DNA of 40,996 nt from the NCBI GenBank assembly GCA_938042355.1, contig CALIRD010000135.1, positions 1 through 40,996 on the forward strand, given 5' to 3'. Position 1 is the stretch's first letter. Each line of letters begins with the position of its first letter. The position numbers and the translations under genes are program-made. The notes below the pieces were generated by a model. The model was not told the DNA's origin and did no database searches. It was given only the letters and a program-made list of their open reading frames with translations. Source of the DNA: an uncultured Thiotrichales bacterium (GTDB taxonomy: Bacteria > Pseudomonadota > Gammaproteobacteria > CAZUMV01). Shown one piece after another: positions 16,635-25,475 of this stretch.

Positions 16635-17230
16635 GCTGTTTTCTGCCAGTGTAATAAACGATTGTTGGCTGGCATCGTATGATCATTAATAAGAGTTAAT
16701 CCAGCCTTGCCAGCTAAATCGTTTATTGCCTCAAAGTCTCGAATGCCTTTACCGGGATCATCATCTTTGAGCCATTGATCGAAGCGTTGATTGCTTTCGC
16801 TGGTGAATGCGCCGTTGTAGTTAAAGGGGCCGTACAAACAAAAGTGGCCGGATGGTCTAATCACGTCAGCAATCCCATCGAAAAATTTTACAACTTCTAC
16901 CCAGTGCATGATGTGTACGGTGTTTGCAGAAAAAGCAGCATCGAAATTTTGCGTGGGCCAGTGACCCACTTCGTTTACATTGAGGAAAATTGGGTCTGGA
17001 GTGTTGGGTAGGCCGGCTTCTGCCAGCCACAGATTAATACCATAGAGGTATTCACTCTGATCAGCACACTGCCAGCTCAGGTGCGGCATTGCGTTGGCAA
17101 AGTGAACAGCATGTTGTGCCGTGCCACTGCCAATTTCCAACACAGAGTTCACTTGTTTCAGAATAGGTTTTAACACCTTGAGTATGGCATCTTTATTGTT
17201 TTCGCAGGCCTGTGAAAACGGCTTATCCAT
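16631..17230 (-). CDS. DUF938 SAM-dependent methyltransferase
   Basis: A 199-residue class I methyltransferase-fold protein of the DUF938 family. It begins KPFSQACENNKDAIL, has motif I VLEIGSGTAQHAVHFA, CADQSEYLYGINLWL and the family-specific SANTVHIMHW. GHFCLYGPFNYNGAFT and PANNRLLHW are also typical. Substrate is unknown. The ATG at 17230 overlaps the upstream permease stop (TGATG) and matches the usual family N-terminus (MDKPF), so it is preferred to the GTG at 17248. It is the fourth gene of the serB operon. Confidence 0.88.
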   Translation of the reverse strand: MDKPFSQACENNKDAILKVLKPILKQVNSVLEIGSGTAQHAVHFANAMPHLSWQCADQSEYLYGINLWLAEAGLPNTPDPIFLNVNEVGHWPTQNFDAAFSANTVHIMHWVEVVKFFDGIADVIRPSGHFCLYGPFNYNGAFTSESNQRFDQWLKDDDPGKGIRDFEAINDLAGKAGLTLINDHTMPANNRLLHWQKTA

Positions 17231-18123
17231 CAGCGGGTAAATATCCACATCAGTAACAAAGCAATCGGGAAGATGGCTAGCACATTACCCCATAATACTA
17301 TTTCAGCTACTTCTCCTTTCATACCGGCATCTTTCAAGTATCTTTCTGCGACCAGGAAATTAAATACCGCAGGTGGAAGAATACTAAACAATAATAACAG
17401 GTTGGTTTGCAGTGGTGTCGTCGTAGAGAGCTGGAGATAGATGATTGCCATAATTAAGCCGACTGCAGGAATCCAGAGACCGGCGATTAACGGAGTGCGA
17501 AGTTTCAACGTTGGCATCGAGGTTAATCGTGAGCCCAGGGCGAAAATCATGAGGGGAATGGCGATTTGCCCCATCAGGTCAATAGCGCGGTCTAATGCCA
17601 GTGGTAACTGCCAGCCCTGGGTAGAAAACAGAATTGCCAGGATCGCAGCAATCAGGTTAGGGCGGGTAAATTGTTTGAGTAGGTTGACATTGCTGTTAAC
17701 GATAGCCAGACCTAATGAAAAATGCAGCAAACTACAGCACATATAGAGCAGCACTGCTTGCGGTAGTACTTCATTACCGAATGAAAAGATAAGTAAGGGT
17801 ACACCGAGGTTGGCAGAATTATTAAACATGGTGGGCGGTAGTAATACACGCTTATCCATTGCCAGTGCTTTGCATAAGGGAAGTGTCAACAAGCCTGAAC
17901 CTAGCACAACAAATACAGCGCCGCCCAATAGTGGCAAATTTTCGGAGAGTGACCACTCGGCGCCTGTTAGCGCGCTGAAGATTAATGCCGGCGCAAACAA
18001 ATCCATATTGGCGTTATTAATAAATTGCATTTGCGGCTGATTCTTCTTCGAGTACCAATATCCCGCTGTAGCAATCAGTACGATTGGAAAGATGACATTA
18101 AATACGGTTACTAGAAGGGTCAT
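17230..18123 (-). CDS. AEC family (auxin efflux carrier) transporter
   Basis: An inner-membrane permease of 297 residues with about 9-10 hydrophobic helices. The N-terminal FNVIFPIVLIATAGYWYSKK, NMDLFAPALIFSAL and NNSANLGVPLLIFSFG segments are characteristic of the AEC (YfdV/MleP-like) family. GQIAIPLMIFALGSRL and PPAVFNFLVAERY occur in the second half. Such carriers export or import small organic anions; the substrate here is unknown. Its ATG overlaps the GNAT-like gene's stop by ATGA, and its own stop overlaps the DUF938 start. Confidence 0.88.
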   Translation of the reverse strand: MTLLVTVFNVIFPIVLIATAGYWYSKKNQPQMQFINNANMDLFAPALIFSALTGAEWSLSENLPLLGGAVFVVLGSGLLTLPLCKALAMDKRVLLPPTMFNNSANLGVPLLIFSFGNEVLPQAVLLYMCCSLLHFSLGLAIVNSNVNLLKQFTRPNLIAAILAILFSTQGWQLPLALDRAIDLMGQIAIPLMIFALGSRLTSMPTLKLRTPLIAGLWIPAVGLIMAIIYLQLSTTTPLQTNLLLLFSILPPAVFNFLVAERYLKDAGMKGEVAEIVLWGNVLAIFPIALLLMWIFTR

Positions 18124-19250
18124 TGGGTTTTATAGGGCAGTCTGTTTTCCAGTTGTTTCATGTAAGCCTCGATCGACTTCTTTTCGTGTTCGCAGAAACG
18201 CTCGATCGAAGCTCGAAAACCCTCGGCGGCAATCCAATGGTTGGATTTAGTCATGGTGGGTAAAAAGCCTCTAGCCACTTTGTGTTCACCTTGTGCGCCA
18301 GGTTCAAACAGCTTTAAGTTGTGCTCGATACAGTATTCAATACCCTGATAATAGCAAGCTTCAAAATGCAGGCTGTCATGTTTTTCGGCGCATCCCCAAT
18401 GCCGCCCGAATAAGGTATCGTCACTCTTGTACATTAATGACCCGGCTACCGGTTTGTCATCCAGGTCTGCTATGACTAAAATCACCTGTTCGCCAAGCGT
18501 CGCCGCCACTTCACTAAAGAATGGCTGATTGAAAACGGGCATGCCCCACTTGCGCTCATAAATTCTACGATAGAAGTCGGTAAAAACATGCCAGTCTTCT
18601 ATGCTGGCAGTTATTCCATCTAATACTCGTAGAGTTATTCCTGCGTCGTTTACTTTACGACGTTCCTGCTTTATATTTTTGCGTTTTTTTGAAGTCAGAG
18701 TAGATAGGAAGTGATCAAAATTCTCATAATCTTGATTATGCCAGTGGTACTGACAGTCATAACGAGTGAATAGCCCTGCGTTGCTCATAAATTCTTGCTG
18801 GTTTTTTGCCGGAAACAAACAATGAAAACTGCTTGCTTCACTGGCTTGCGCGAATTGAATCACGGCTTCGAGCAGGATCGGATATACCTCATTTTCACGA
18901 CCTTCCTCGCATAACAGTCGCTGTCCGGAGGCGGGGGTGTAAGGTGTTGCGCTCACCAGTTTTGGGTAATAGCGCAAACCGGAACGATGCCAGGCATCTG
19001 CCCATGAGTGGTCGAATACAAATTCACCATGAGTATTATGTTTTTCGAACAAGGGCATCGCACCCACTAACTGGTCGTTTTCACGGACACTGATATGGTG
19101 TCCATACCAGTCAAGGTCACCACCGATACAACCATGGTTTTCCAGGGCAGAAATAAAACTATGCTGAAGAAAGGGTTGTTTGTTTTGTACCAAGGCGTTC
19201 CATTCAGTTGCATCTATCTCCTGAATGGATTCATGAAATGAGATTTGCAT
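18120..19250 (-). CDS. DUF482/FemAB-like GNAT acyltransferase
   Basis: A 376-residue member of the DUF482 (COG3146) group of GNAT-fold proteins related to FemAB-type peptidoglycan-modifying transferases. Visible family blocks are PFLQHSFISALENHGC near the N-terminus, FDHSWADAWHRSGLRYYPKLVSATPYTPASGQRLL, then KKRKNIKQERRKV and GRHWGCAEKHDSLHFEACYYQGIEYCIE with EPGAQGEHKVARGF. The acyl substrate is not known for this group. It lies six bases after serB, and its stop overlaps the AEC start. No signal peptide, so cytoplasmic. Confidence 0.87.
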   Translation of the reverse strand: MQISFHESIQEIDATEWNALVQNKQPFLQHSFISALENHGCIGGDLDWYGHHISVRENDQLVGAMPLFEKHNTHGEFVFDHSWADAWHRSGLRYYPKLVSATPYTPASGQRLLCEEGRENEVYPILLEAVIQFAQASEASSFHCLFPAKNQQEFMSNAGLFTRYDCQYHWHNQDYENFDHFLSTLTSKKRKNIKQERRKVNDAGITLRVLDGITASIEDWHVFTDFYRRIYERKWGMPVFNQPFFSEVAATLGEQVILVIADLDDKPVAGSLMYKSDDTLFGRHWGCAEKHDSLHFEACYYQGIEYCIEHNLKLFEPGAQGEHKVARGFLPTMTKSNHWIAAEGFRASIERFCEHEKKSIEAYMKQLENRLPYKTQ

Positions 19251-19256
19251 TAGTGC

Positions 19257-20090
19257 TTAGCGTTGCAACCCCAATAAAGTTAACACGCCATCCAGACCTG
19301 AATAGTTGAGAGCACAATCGGCTTGTTGCTGTACCACTGGTTTGGCGTGATACGCCACTCCGATACCGGCTACGGCGAGCATATCTAGATCGTTAGCCCC
19401 GTCACCTATAGCCAGAACGTTTTCAGGTTTGATGCCGAGCCGTCGGCAACGTTGTAGCAGGTAATCCGCTTTGGCATTGGCATCAATAATTGGCCCATCG
19501 AGCTCACCGGTCAGTTTGCCACTATCGATCACCAGATTATTTGCCAGAGTGTCATTCAGTTTATAGCGCGCCATGAGACGATCAGCAAAAAAATGAAAGC
19601 CGCCGGAAACCAACGAAAATTGAATGTCACTTTCTTGCAAAGCGTTGAGTAATTTTTCTCCACCAGGATTAAGCTCGAGACGTTCATTGTATACCTGGGC
19701 GAGGGAGTCAATTGATAAACCTTTAAGCAACGCCACACGTTGCTGAAGTGATGCACTGAAATCCAGCTGACCACGCATCGCAGAATCTGTGATAGCTGCT
19801 ACCTGGTCCTTTACCCCGGCCATATCCGCTATTTCATCGATACATTCTATGTTGATCAGAGTAGAGTCCATGTCGGAAATCACCAGCTTGATTGCGTCTG
19901 GATCAAAATTATCCGGTAATAGATTAAGATCATGCGGCATGATCAGGCGCAGTGAAGCTACATCGGGTTTTTGTTTGACCTTGAATCGAATAGAAAAACG
20001 GTCACGCATAGCCGGGCAGCGTAAGTCAGACTCCAATTGCTCAATGATTCTGGGGTCTACATCTGCGGAATGTATAACGAGAGTAGCCAT
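19257..20090 (-). CDS. serB: Phosphoserine phosphatase
   Basis: This enzyme dephosphorylates L-phosphoserine in the last step of serine synthesis. The 277-residue protein has an N-terminal ACT-like extension of about 75 residues and a HAD catalytic domain. The domain shows the nucleophile motif VISDMDSTLINIECIDEIAD (family pattern DMDST), the motif II region SGGFHFFADRL and motif IV AIGDGANDLDMLAVAG. It opens a five-gene minus-strand operon and is divergent from the MATE gene. Serine feeds cysteine synthesis, so it connects functionally with the sulfur operon, though it is not linked to it here. Confidence 0.96.
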   Translation of the reverse strand: MATLVIHSADVDPRIIEQLESDLRCPAMRDRFSIRFKVKQKPDVASLRLIMPHDLNLLPDNFDPDAIKLVISDMDSTLINIECIDEIADMAGVKDQVAAITDSAMRGQLDFSASLQQRVALLKGLSIDSLAQVYNERLELNPGGEKLLNALQESDIQFSLVSGGFHFFADRLMARYKLNDTLANNLVIDSGKLTGELDGPIIDANAKADYLLQRCRRLGIKPENVLAIGDGANDLDMLAVAGIGVAYHAKPVVQQQADCALNYSGLDGVLTLLGLQR

Positions 20091-20131
20091 GCTGTGTGTG
20101 ATCCTGATTACTGATGGTATCTAATGGCTCT

Positions 20132-20137
20132 ATTATA
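20132..20137 (-). promoter_or_regulatory. Possible -10 element for serB
   Basis: On the minus strand the hexamer reads TATAAT, about 40 bases before the serB start codon. I see no good -35 at the expected distance, so it is only a candidate promoter. Confidence 0.3.
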
Positions 20138-20231
20138 GATAATGCATCAACTAATTGCTTCTACCGTCTTCCCAATGCCAGCCATACTGCAACAATTAAT
20201 TACACATCGAACCATTACAGAAAATAACTAA

Positions 20232-21548
20232 ATGCAATTGAATGCTGATGACATTACCAGCAAGAGAGTCATGCAGATTGCCTGGCCGATTATTGTGGCA
20301 AACATTACCATTCCACTGTTGGGTCTTGTGGATACAGCTGTGGTCGGTAACCTTGGCAACGCCGCTTTAATTGGGGCAATTGCCATTGGCTCTATGGTTT
20401 TTGGTTTTTTCTATTGGGGTTTTGGTTTTCTCCGCATGTCGACCACCGGGCTGGTTGCTCAGGCAGACGGTGCAGGTGATCCACAACTGGTTCAGGTCGA
20501 GTTTTATCGGGCCTTGCTACTAGCGCTAGTCATCGCGGTTTTGTTGTTGTGTTTTCAAGTCATCATAATCAAGTACTCATTAATATTGATAGATGCTTCG
20601 CAGCAAGTCGAATCGGCAGCACAATCTTATCTGGGTATTCGTATCTTGAGTGCGCCAGCAACATTGTTGAACTTTGTCATTATTGGATTTTTCCTTGGCT
20701 TGGGAAAAACACGTATTACGCTGGTGTTACAGGTCTTGATGAATGGTTTGAACATAGTACTTGATCTGGTCTTTGTGTTGTTGCTGGGCTGGGGTGTTGA
20801 AGGTGTAGCGCTGGCAACCGTAATTGCCGAGTATGTGGTATTGATGCTGGGATTGGTGTTAGCAGCAAAGTATCTGTCTTCAAGTTATTCAGTTGATTTT
20901 TCTCGACTGTTTGCTAGCAAAGAATTTCGTAAAATGCTGTCCCTTAATTCAGACCTGATGTTGCGCACCTTGTGTTTGTTATTTGTATTTGCCTGGTTTA
21001 CCAATCAATCCGCCAAACTTGGCGACGATTTACTTGCCGCCAATAGTATTTTATTGCAGTTCATAACCTTTACCGCATTTGTTTTGGATGGTTTTGCGCT
21101 GGCTGCCGAGCGCCTTGTTGGTCAAGCGGTCGGTGCGCGTCACTATCAGTATTTCAGGAGGTCTGTTTACCAGACATCGTTATTAGCATTCTTAATGTCT
21201 GTAATGTTGATGTTGGTAGTATGGTTGGCGCACGGCGTTACCATCAACATAATGACGAATGTTGAAACTGTTCGAGTGTTAGCAAATGATTATATTATCT
21301 GGGTGGTTATAGCTCCGTTACTCTCATTTACCTGCTTTCAACTCGATGGTATTTTTATTGGGGCAACACGCAGCGCAGAGATGAGAAACTCAATGCTGGT
21401 AACAGTGATATTGTTTTTAATCAGCTGGTATGTGTTGATGCCACGCTATGGAAATCATGGCTTGTGGATGGCCTTATGGCTGAGTTATGCGTTTCGCTCT
21501 CTTACTTTATATTGGTTTTATCCCGATATTAAAAAGCTCTTTATGTGA
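20232..21548 (+). CDS. MATE family efflux transporter (DinF-like)
   Basis: A 12-helix MATE family antiporter of 438 residues. It would export organic cations or toxic metabolites using a Na+ or H+ gradient. The N-terminus shows the family pattern IAWPIIVANITIPLLGLVDTAVVG, followed by GFFYWGFGFLRMSTTGLVAQA. The second half contains VLDGFALAAERLVGQAVGA and QLDGIFIGATRSAEMRNSM, which is typical of the DinF subfamily. It is divergent from serB across 141 bases. Substrate unknown; a Na+-driven version would match the nearby NhaD but that is inference. Confidence 0.92.
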   Translation: MQLNADDITSKRVMQIAWPIIVANITIPLLGLVDTAVVGNLGNAALIGAIAIGSMVFGFFYWGFGFLRMSTTGLVAQADGAGDPQLVQVEFYRALLLALVIAVLLLCFQVIIIKYSLILIDASQQVESAAQSYLGIRILSAPATLLNFVIIGFFLGLGKTRITLVLQVLMNGLNIVLDLVFVLLLGWGVEGVALATVIAEYVVLMLGLVLAAKYLSSSYSVDFSRLFASKEFRKMLSLNSDLMLRTLCLLFVFAWFTNQSAKLGDDLLAANSILLQFITFTAFVLDGFALAAERLVGQAVGARHYQYFRRSVYQTSLLAFLMSVMLMLVVWLAHGVTINIMTNVETVRVLANDYIIWVVIAPLLSFTCFQLDGIFIGATRSAEMRNSMLVTVILFLISWYVLMPRYGNHGLWMALWLSYAFRSLTLYWFYPDIKKLFM

Positions 21549-21587
21549 GTTAACACTAATACTATCCAGCATTAATTGTTGTCGAGA

Positions 21588-22688
21588 ATGATATCTGGCA
21601 ATCTTGTAGTTCAAGATCTGGTTAATGGAACTATGTTAAATACACATCTATTGCGGTTTGTCGCTCAGAAATATTTAAAACTAGGAGCTAATCAACATAA
21701 CACTGCCAGCAGTGAAGTGTTATGCCCAGAAGAAATCAAGTCGAGTAAAAAAGCTATCTATCTAGACCAAGACTTGGATAGGGTTATTTCTCCAGTTCAT
21801 GCGACCACCATGGAGAGGGAAACTACGCTTATTAATGGTGAAAACATGCAGCATGGCGCAACAATACGTAGCATCTTGGAAAATGCGACATTACTTGCTG
21901 GCCATGTTTATTCGAGAGATAAATACGAGAGATTAACCAGAAAAAAGCACAAGATATTAATTACAGAACCGCGCGTAGAGCTAGACGAGGCATTTCTAGG
22001 TTGTACCTGGACTGGAAATAATTTCTTTGCCCATTGGCTTATTGATGATTTACCGCTTAACTTGTCTGCTCCTGATGGAGTTGCCTCTATAAGAAATAAT
22101 TTTGAGTTATCAGAGCATCAGCGTTTCTATAGTGGGTTATTTGGTGTTTCCCCGGTACCCTATAAACATGCATTTATTAAGAAACTCTTCATTACCGAGG
22201 ATCTTGGGCAAACAAGCCATAAAGCAAAACGGTATCAAGAGTTGCGATCACGTATTAGAAAAAAGATGCAGTCTGCAAACGCTAAAGGTGTTGTGATTAA
22301 ACGAGGTTCAAGTGGTAGGTCTCGTGGGTTCATTAATGAAGATGAAATCATTGATTCGTTAATAGGCCTGGGTTTCGATATGGTGGATGTACAAACTATG
22401 GATGGAGAAACTATTGCTACGAAATTACTTGATGCAAAAATCATTATTGGTGTTGATGGTAGTCACCTTGCTCACGGATTACTTACCTTGCGTGACGGAG
22501 GTGTATTTATAGTGATTCAGCCTCCAGTCCGTTTTTTTAATATTTATAAATCTCATCTTGATTGCATGAATAGTGATTTAAATTATGGCTTCATAGTGGG
22601 TAATGCACAGGGTGACGGCTTCACTCTCGAGACGGATCGCTTATATAAACTGTTAGATAAAGTTAATGATCAATTAGGTTTATTGTAG
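21588..22688 (+). CDS. Glycosyltransferase family 61 protein
   Basis: A protein of about 366 residues in the GT61 (DUF563) family. The diagnostic C-terminal part has VVIKRGSSGRSRGFINEDE, then GFDMVDVQTMDGETIATKL and IIIGVDGSHLAHGLL. The middle FFAHWLIDDLPL is the usual W-[LF]-x-[DE] block preceding the domain. It sits alone between a MATE gene and a GH3 glycosidase, six kilobases from the main glycan region. The start is unclear: ATG 21588 is chosen, but TTG 21576 is possible and neither has a good ribosome site. The 3' end overlaps the convergent GH3 gene by nine bases. Confidence 0.8.
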   Translation: MISGNLVVQDLVNGTMLNTHLLRFVAQKYLKLGANQHNTASSEVLCPEEIKSSKKAIYLDQDLDRVISPVHATTMERETTLINGENMQHGATIRSILENATLLAGHVYSRDKYERLTRKKHKILITEPRVELDEAFLGCTWTGNNFFAHWLIDDLPLNLSAPDGVASIRNNFELSEHQRFYSGLFGVSPVPYKHAFIKKLFITEDLGQTSHKAKRYQELRSRIRKKMQSANAKGVVIKRGSSGRSRGFINEDEIIDSLIGLGFDMVDVQTMDGETIATKLLDAKIIIGVDGSHLAHGLLTLRDGGVFIVIQPPVRFFNIYKSHLDCMNSDLNYGFIVGNAQGDGFTLETDRLYKLLDKVNDQLGLL

Positions 22689-23840
22689 TTCTGATTTTAA
22701 ATTATAGTTTAGCTTTAGAGATAAAATTCTGCGATTCGATTCATTCACTCTGAAAGCGATCAGCTCATCCGTTAGCATCCACTCCGCAATAGCTTCTTTC
22801 ATCAGTACCGCCTTTTGCGGGTAGGTGATCATCATCATGTCATTACCCGCCAATAAAGCCATTTTGATGAGCTTGAGAAATTCCTCATCAGGATAATTTT
22901 TAATCGATGAAGTCGGGCTGATCCACGAGCGCAACGCCACACCCCAAAGATCATCGGTAATGATAATGCCATCTCCATAGAGTGCACGCGCCCAACCGAC
23001 CATCATCTCTGACAAGACGGCAGGTTTATCATCAGTATCGGAAAACAGGATACTCGACATCATCACGCCGTTAGCCTCTTTTGAAAGGGCGCTGAAGCTG
23101 CTGGTATTGTCGAGAATATTACTGAATGGTGCCTGACTCACGGCAATATCATGATCAGAATTACTCGCAACATCGTAACCCGGAAAATGCTTGTTAATGG
23201 TAAGTACACCATTTTGATTGAAGCCTTTAATAAAAGCTCTGCCATCCGGAATGATCTCGGCACCGGTTGCCCCAAAAGAGCGTCGGCTTTGTTCCATAAA
23301 GGTATTCCGACCTTCATAGTCCAGGGACGGGTCGAGTACCGGCGCAAGATTCATATTGATGCCAATCTCGTTTAATTGAATGCCGATGCGGTTGGTTAAT
23401 TCCGTGATTTTTGCGGTATCCCAATCCCGCATGACTTTTGCAGACGGCGTGTTACTCCAGCCGGGCAAGCGTTTGATACGGTTGACGATGCCACCTTCCT
23501 GATCAATAGCGACAAAGACGCCCGCTTTGGAATTGAGTTGTAAAGCGGCTAGCTCATTTGTAATTTTTGTCTGGTCTTTGAGCATGTTCTGCATCACCAG
23601 AACGCCACCGAATTGATGCTCGCTAACAAACTCTTCGCCACTGAAATACACCATAATCAATTGAGCCGCTTTTTCGGCATTGGTCATGTTGTAGAGCAAT
23701 TCATCGACTCGGTTTTCGAGCGATTGCTCATTTATCGGTTCAGGCGGAATTGCGTTGAAAGGTTCGATATTTTCGGCAGCGACCATGGGCGTCGCTGCCG
23801 ATATCACCAGGCAGAGAACGCCTGGAAGCAGTTTAGACAT
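22680..23840 (-). CDS. Exported glycoside hydrolase family 3 protein (beta-N-acetylhexosaminidase-like)
   Basis: A GH3 N-terminal-domain enzyme of 386 residues. The first 23 residues form a Sec signal peptide (VLCLVISAATPMVAA before ENIEPF). GH3 landmarks follow: FVAIDQEGG, the LAPVLD block, KHFPGYDVASNSDHDIAVS with the general acid His/Asp loop, and IITDDLWG with nucleophile candidate D296 or D297. This resembles NagZ-type beta-N-acetylglucosaminidases, but cytoplasmic NagZ has no signal peptide, so this protein should act in the periplasm or outside. It starts 12 bases after the nhaD stop. The natural substrate, peptidoglycan fragments or an exopolysaccharide, is open. Confidence 0.85.
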   Translation of the reverse strand: MSKLLPGVLCLVISAATPMVAAENIEPFNAIPPEPINEQSLENRVDELLYNMTNAEKAAQLIMVYFSGEEFVSEHQFGGVLVMQNMLKDQTKITNELAALQLNSKAGVFVAIDQEGGIVNRIKRLPGWSNTPSAKVMRDWDTAKITELTNRIGIQLNEIGINMNLAPVLDPSLDYEGRNTFMEQSRRSFGATGAEIIPDGRAFIKGFNQNGVLTINKHFPGYDVASNSDHDIAVSQAPFSNILDNTSSFSALSKEANGVMMSSILFSDTDDKPAVLSEMMVGWARALYGDGIIITDDLWGVALRSWISPTSSIKNYPDEEFLKLIKMALLAGNDMMMITYPQKAVLMKEAIAEWMLTDELIAFRVNESNRRILSLKLNYNLKSELQ

Positions 23841-23852
23841 CTGGCAAACAGT

Positions 23853-25307
23853 CTAGCCCAGGCCGTTGATCAAAATGTGCGTATAAATACCGGCGCCATA
23901 GCCCAGAGCGATGGCCCAGCTCCACTTCAGATGACCGAAGAAGGTGTATTTACCGTGCGCTGCGCCCATCAACGCAACGCCTGCAGCGGAACCAATCGAG
24001 AGCATACTGCCGCCGACACCTGCAGTCAGGGTCACGAGTAACCACTGGTTATGGGACATGTCAGGATTCATGGTAAGCACTGCGAACATCACTGGAATGT
24101 TATCAACAATTGCAGACAGGAAGCCGACCATAATATTCGCGTTGGTCGCTCCCCACTGGTTGTACATAATATCTGATGCGCCGGCGAGATAACCAATATA
24201 TCCAAGGCCACCTACGGCCAGTATGATGCCGTAGAAAAACAGGAGCGTGTCCCATTCGGCGCCAGCGACCTTTTTAAAGATGTCGTATTCGCCGGGCTTG
24301 CCCATCGAAGGTCCGTCAGTGTAATCAGCCATGATGTGGTACAACTCTTCTTCACTGGCACCGGCATCTCTCGCGGCCCATCCTTTTTTCTTCAGGAAGA
24401 AACCGAAAAACTGCAGATAGGCAAGACCAGCCATCATGCCCACCATCGGTGGTAAATGCAGGAAGTTGTGGAAGCTGACTGCAGTCGCGATGGTCAACAG
24501 GAACAGTAATATGGTGCGTTTTGCCCCGAGCTTCATTTTCACTTCAGCGCCCGTCGAGTCTGGTTGCTCGTTGGGGATAAAGAAGCTCATGATGACGGCC
24601 GGAATGATGTAGCTGACCACTGATGGGATAAAGATCGCGAAAAACTCGGTGAACTGCACGATGCCTTTTTGCCAAACCATTAGGGTGGTGATGTCACCGA
24701 ACGGGCTGAACGCGCCACCGGCGTTGGCAGCGACCACAATATTAATACAGCCCATACCGACAAACTTCACATTGTTGCCACCTACCGCAAGCACCACAGC
24801 GCACATTAACAACGCAGTGGTGAGATTGTCGGCAATCGGTGAGATAAAGAAAGACAACACGCCGGTTAGCCAGAACAGTTGTTTGAAACTGAATTTCTTA
24901 CGAATCATCCAGGACCGAAGAGCATTGAATACATTTCGCTCTGCCATGGCGTTGATGTAAGTCATGGCCACTAACAGGAACAACATGAGTTCAGCGTATT
25001 CGAGAATATTGTGTCGAATTGCTGCGTTGATTTGATCTGCATGACCAGTTTTGCTACCGACCCAGGCAATCAGACCCCAGATGACACCGGCAGCGAGTAA
25101 TGCTGGCTTGGATTTACGTAAATGAATGAATTCTTCACTCATGACCAGCGCATAAGAGACTACAAATACCGCCAGACAGGTATAACCTAACCAATGTTTA
25201 GTGTGGTTAATGGGTTCGATATCGATATCCCCCCCACCTCCGGCAGCCAAGACCAGTGCGGGTAGAAAAAAAAGTGCCCCAAGTGAGATTTTAATCAACA
25301 TCTTCAT
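23853..25307 (-). CDS. nhaD: NhaD-type sodium:proton antiporter
   Basis: A polytopic inner-membrane antiporter of 484 residues that would extrude Na+ (or Li+) in exchange for protons. It has an N-terminal signal-like helix, then AAGGGGDIDIEPINHTKHWLGY. The ion-transporter-superfamily core includes ISPIADNLTTALLMCAV, VAANAGGAFSPFGDITTLMVW and SAIVDNIPVMFAVLTMNP, the NhaD signatures. GGAAA precedes the ATG at 25307 by six bases (GGAAATACT). NhaD is common in marine and haloalkaliphilic gammaproteobacteria. It is divergent from the SulP gene, and the GH3 gene follows it closely. Confidence 0.94.
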   Translation of the reverse strand: MKMLIKISLGALFFLPALVLAAGGGGDIDIEPINHTKHWLGYTCLAVFVVSYALVMSEEFIHLRKSKPALLAAGVIWGLIAWVGSKTGHADQINAAIRHNILEYAELMLFLLVAMTYINAMAERNVFNALRSWMIRKKFSFKQLFWLTGVLSFFISPIADNLTTALLMCAVVLAVGGNNVKFVGMGCINIVVAANAGGAFSPFGDITTLMVWQKGIVQFTEFFAIFIPSVVSYIIPAVIMSFFIPNEQPDSTGAEVKMKLGAKRTILLFLLTIATAVSFHNFLHLPPMVGMMAGLAYLQFFGFFLKKKGWAARDAGASEEELYHIMADYTDGPSMGKPGEYDIFKKVAGAEWDTLLFFYGIILAVGGLGYIGYLAGASDIMYNQWGATNANIMVGFLSAIVDNIPVMFAVLTMNPDMSHNQWLLVTLTAGVGGSMLSIGSAAGVALMGAAHGKYTFFGHLKWSWAIALGYGAGIYTHILINGLG

Positions 25308-25475
25308 AGTATTTCCAAGCCTGTTTGTTTTATAGCGTGTAGTATTTTGTTAGGATAATTCAGGGGCAGGATATTATCAGGATGCCGCTAATAATCCTAT
25401 GATTTCTCGACAAGATCGCCTCGGCAGACAACGCGATTTTACATTTTCAAGCCACAATATGGGGGTTTTACGAGC

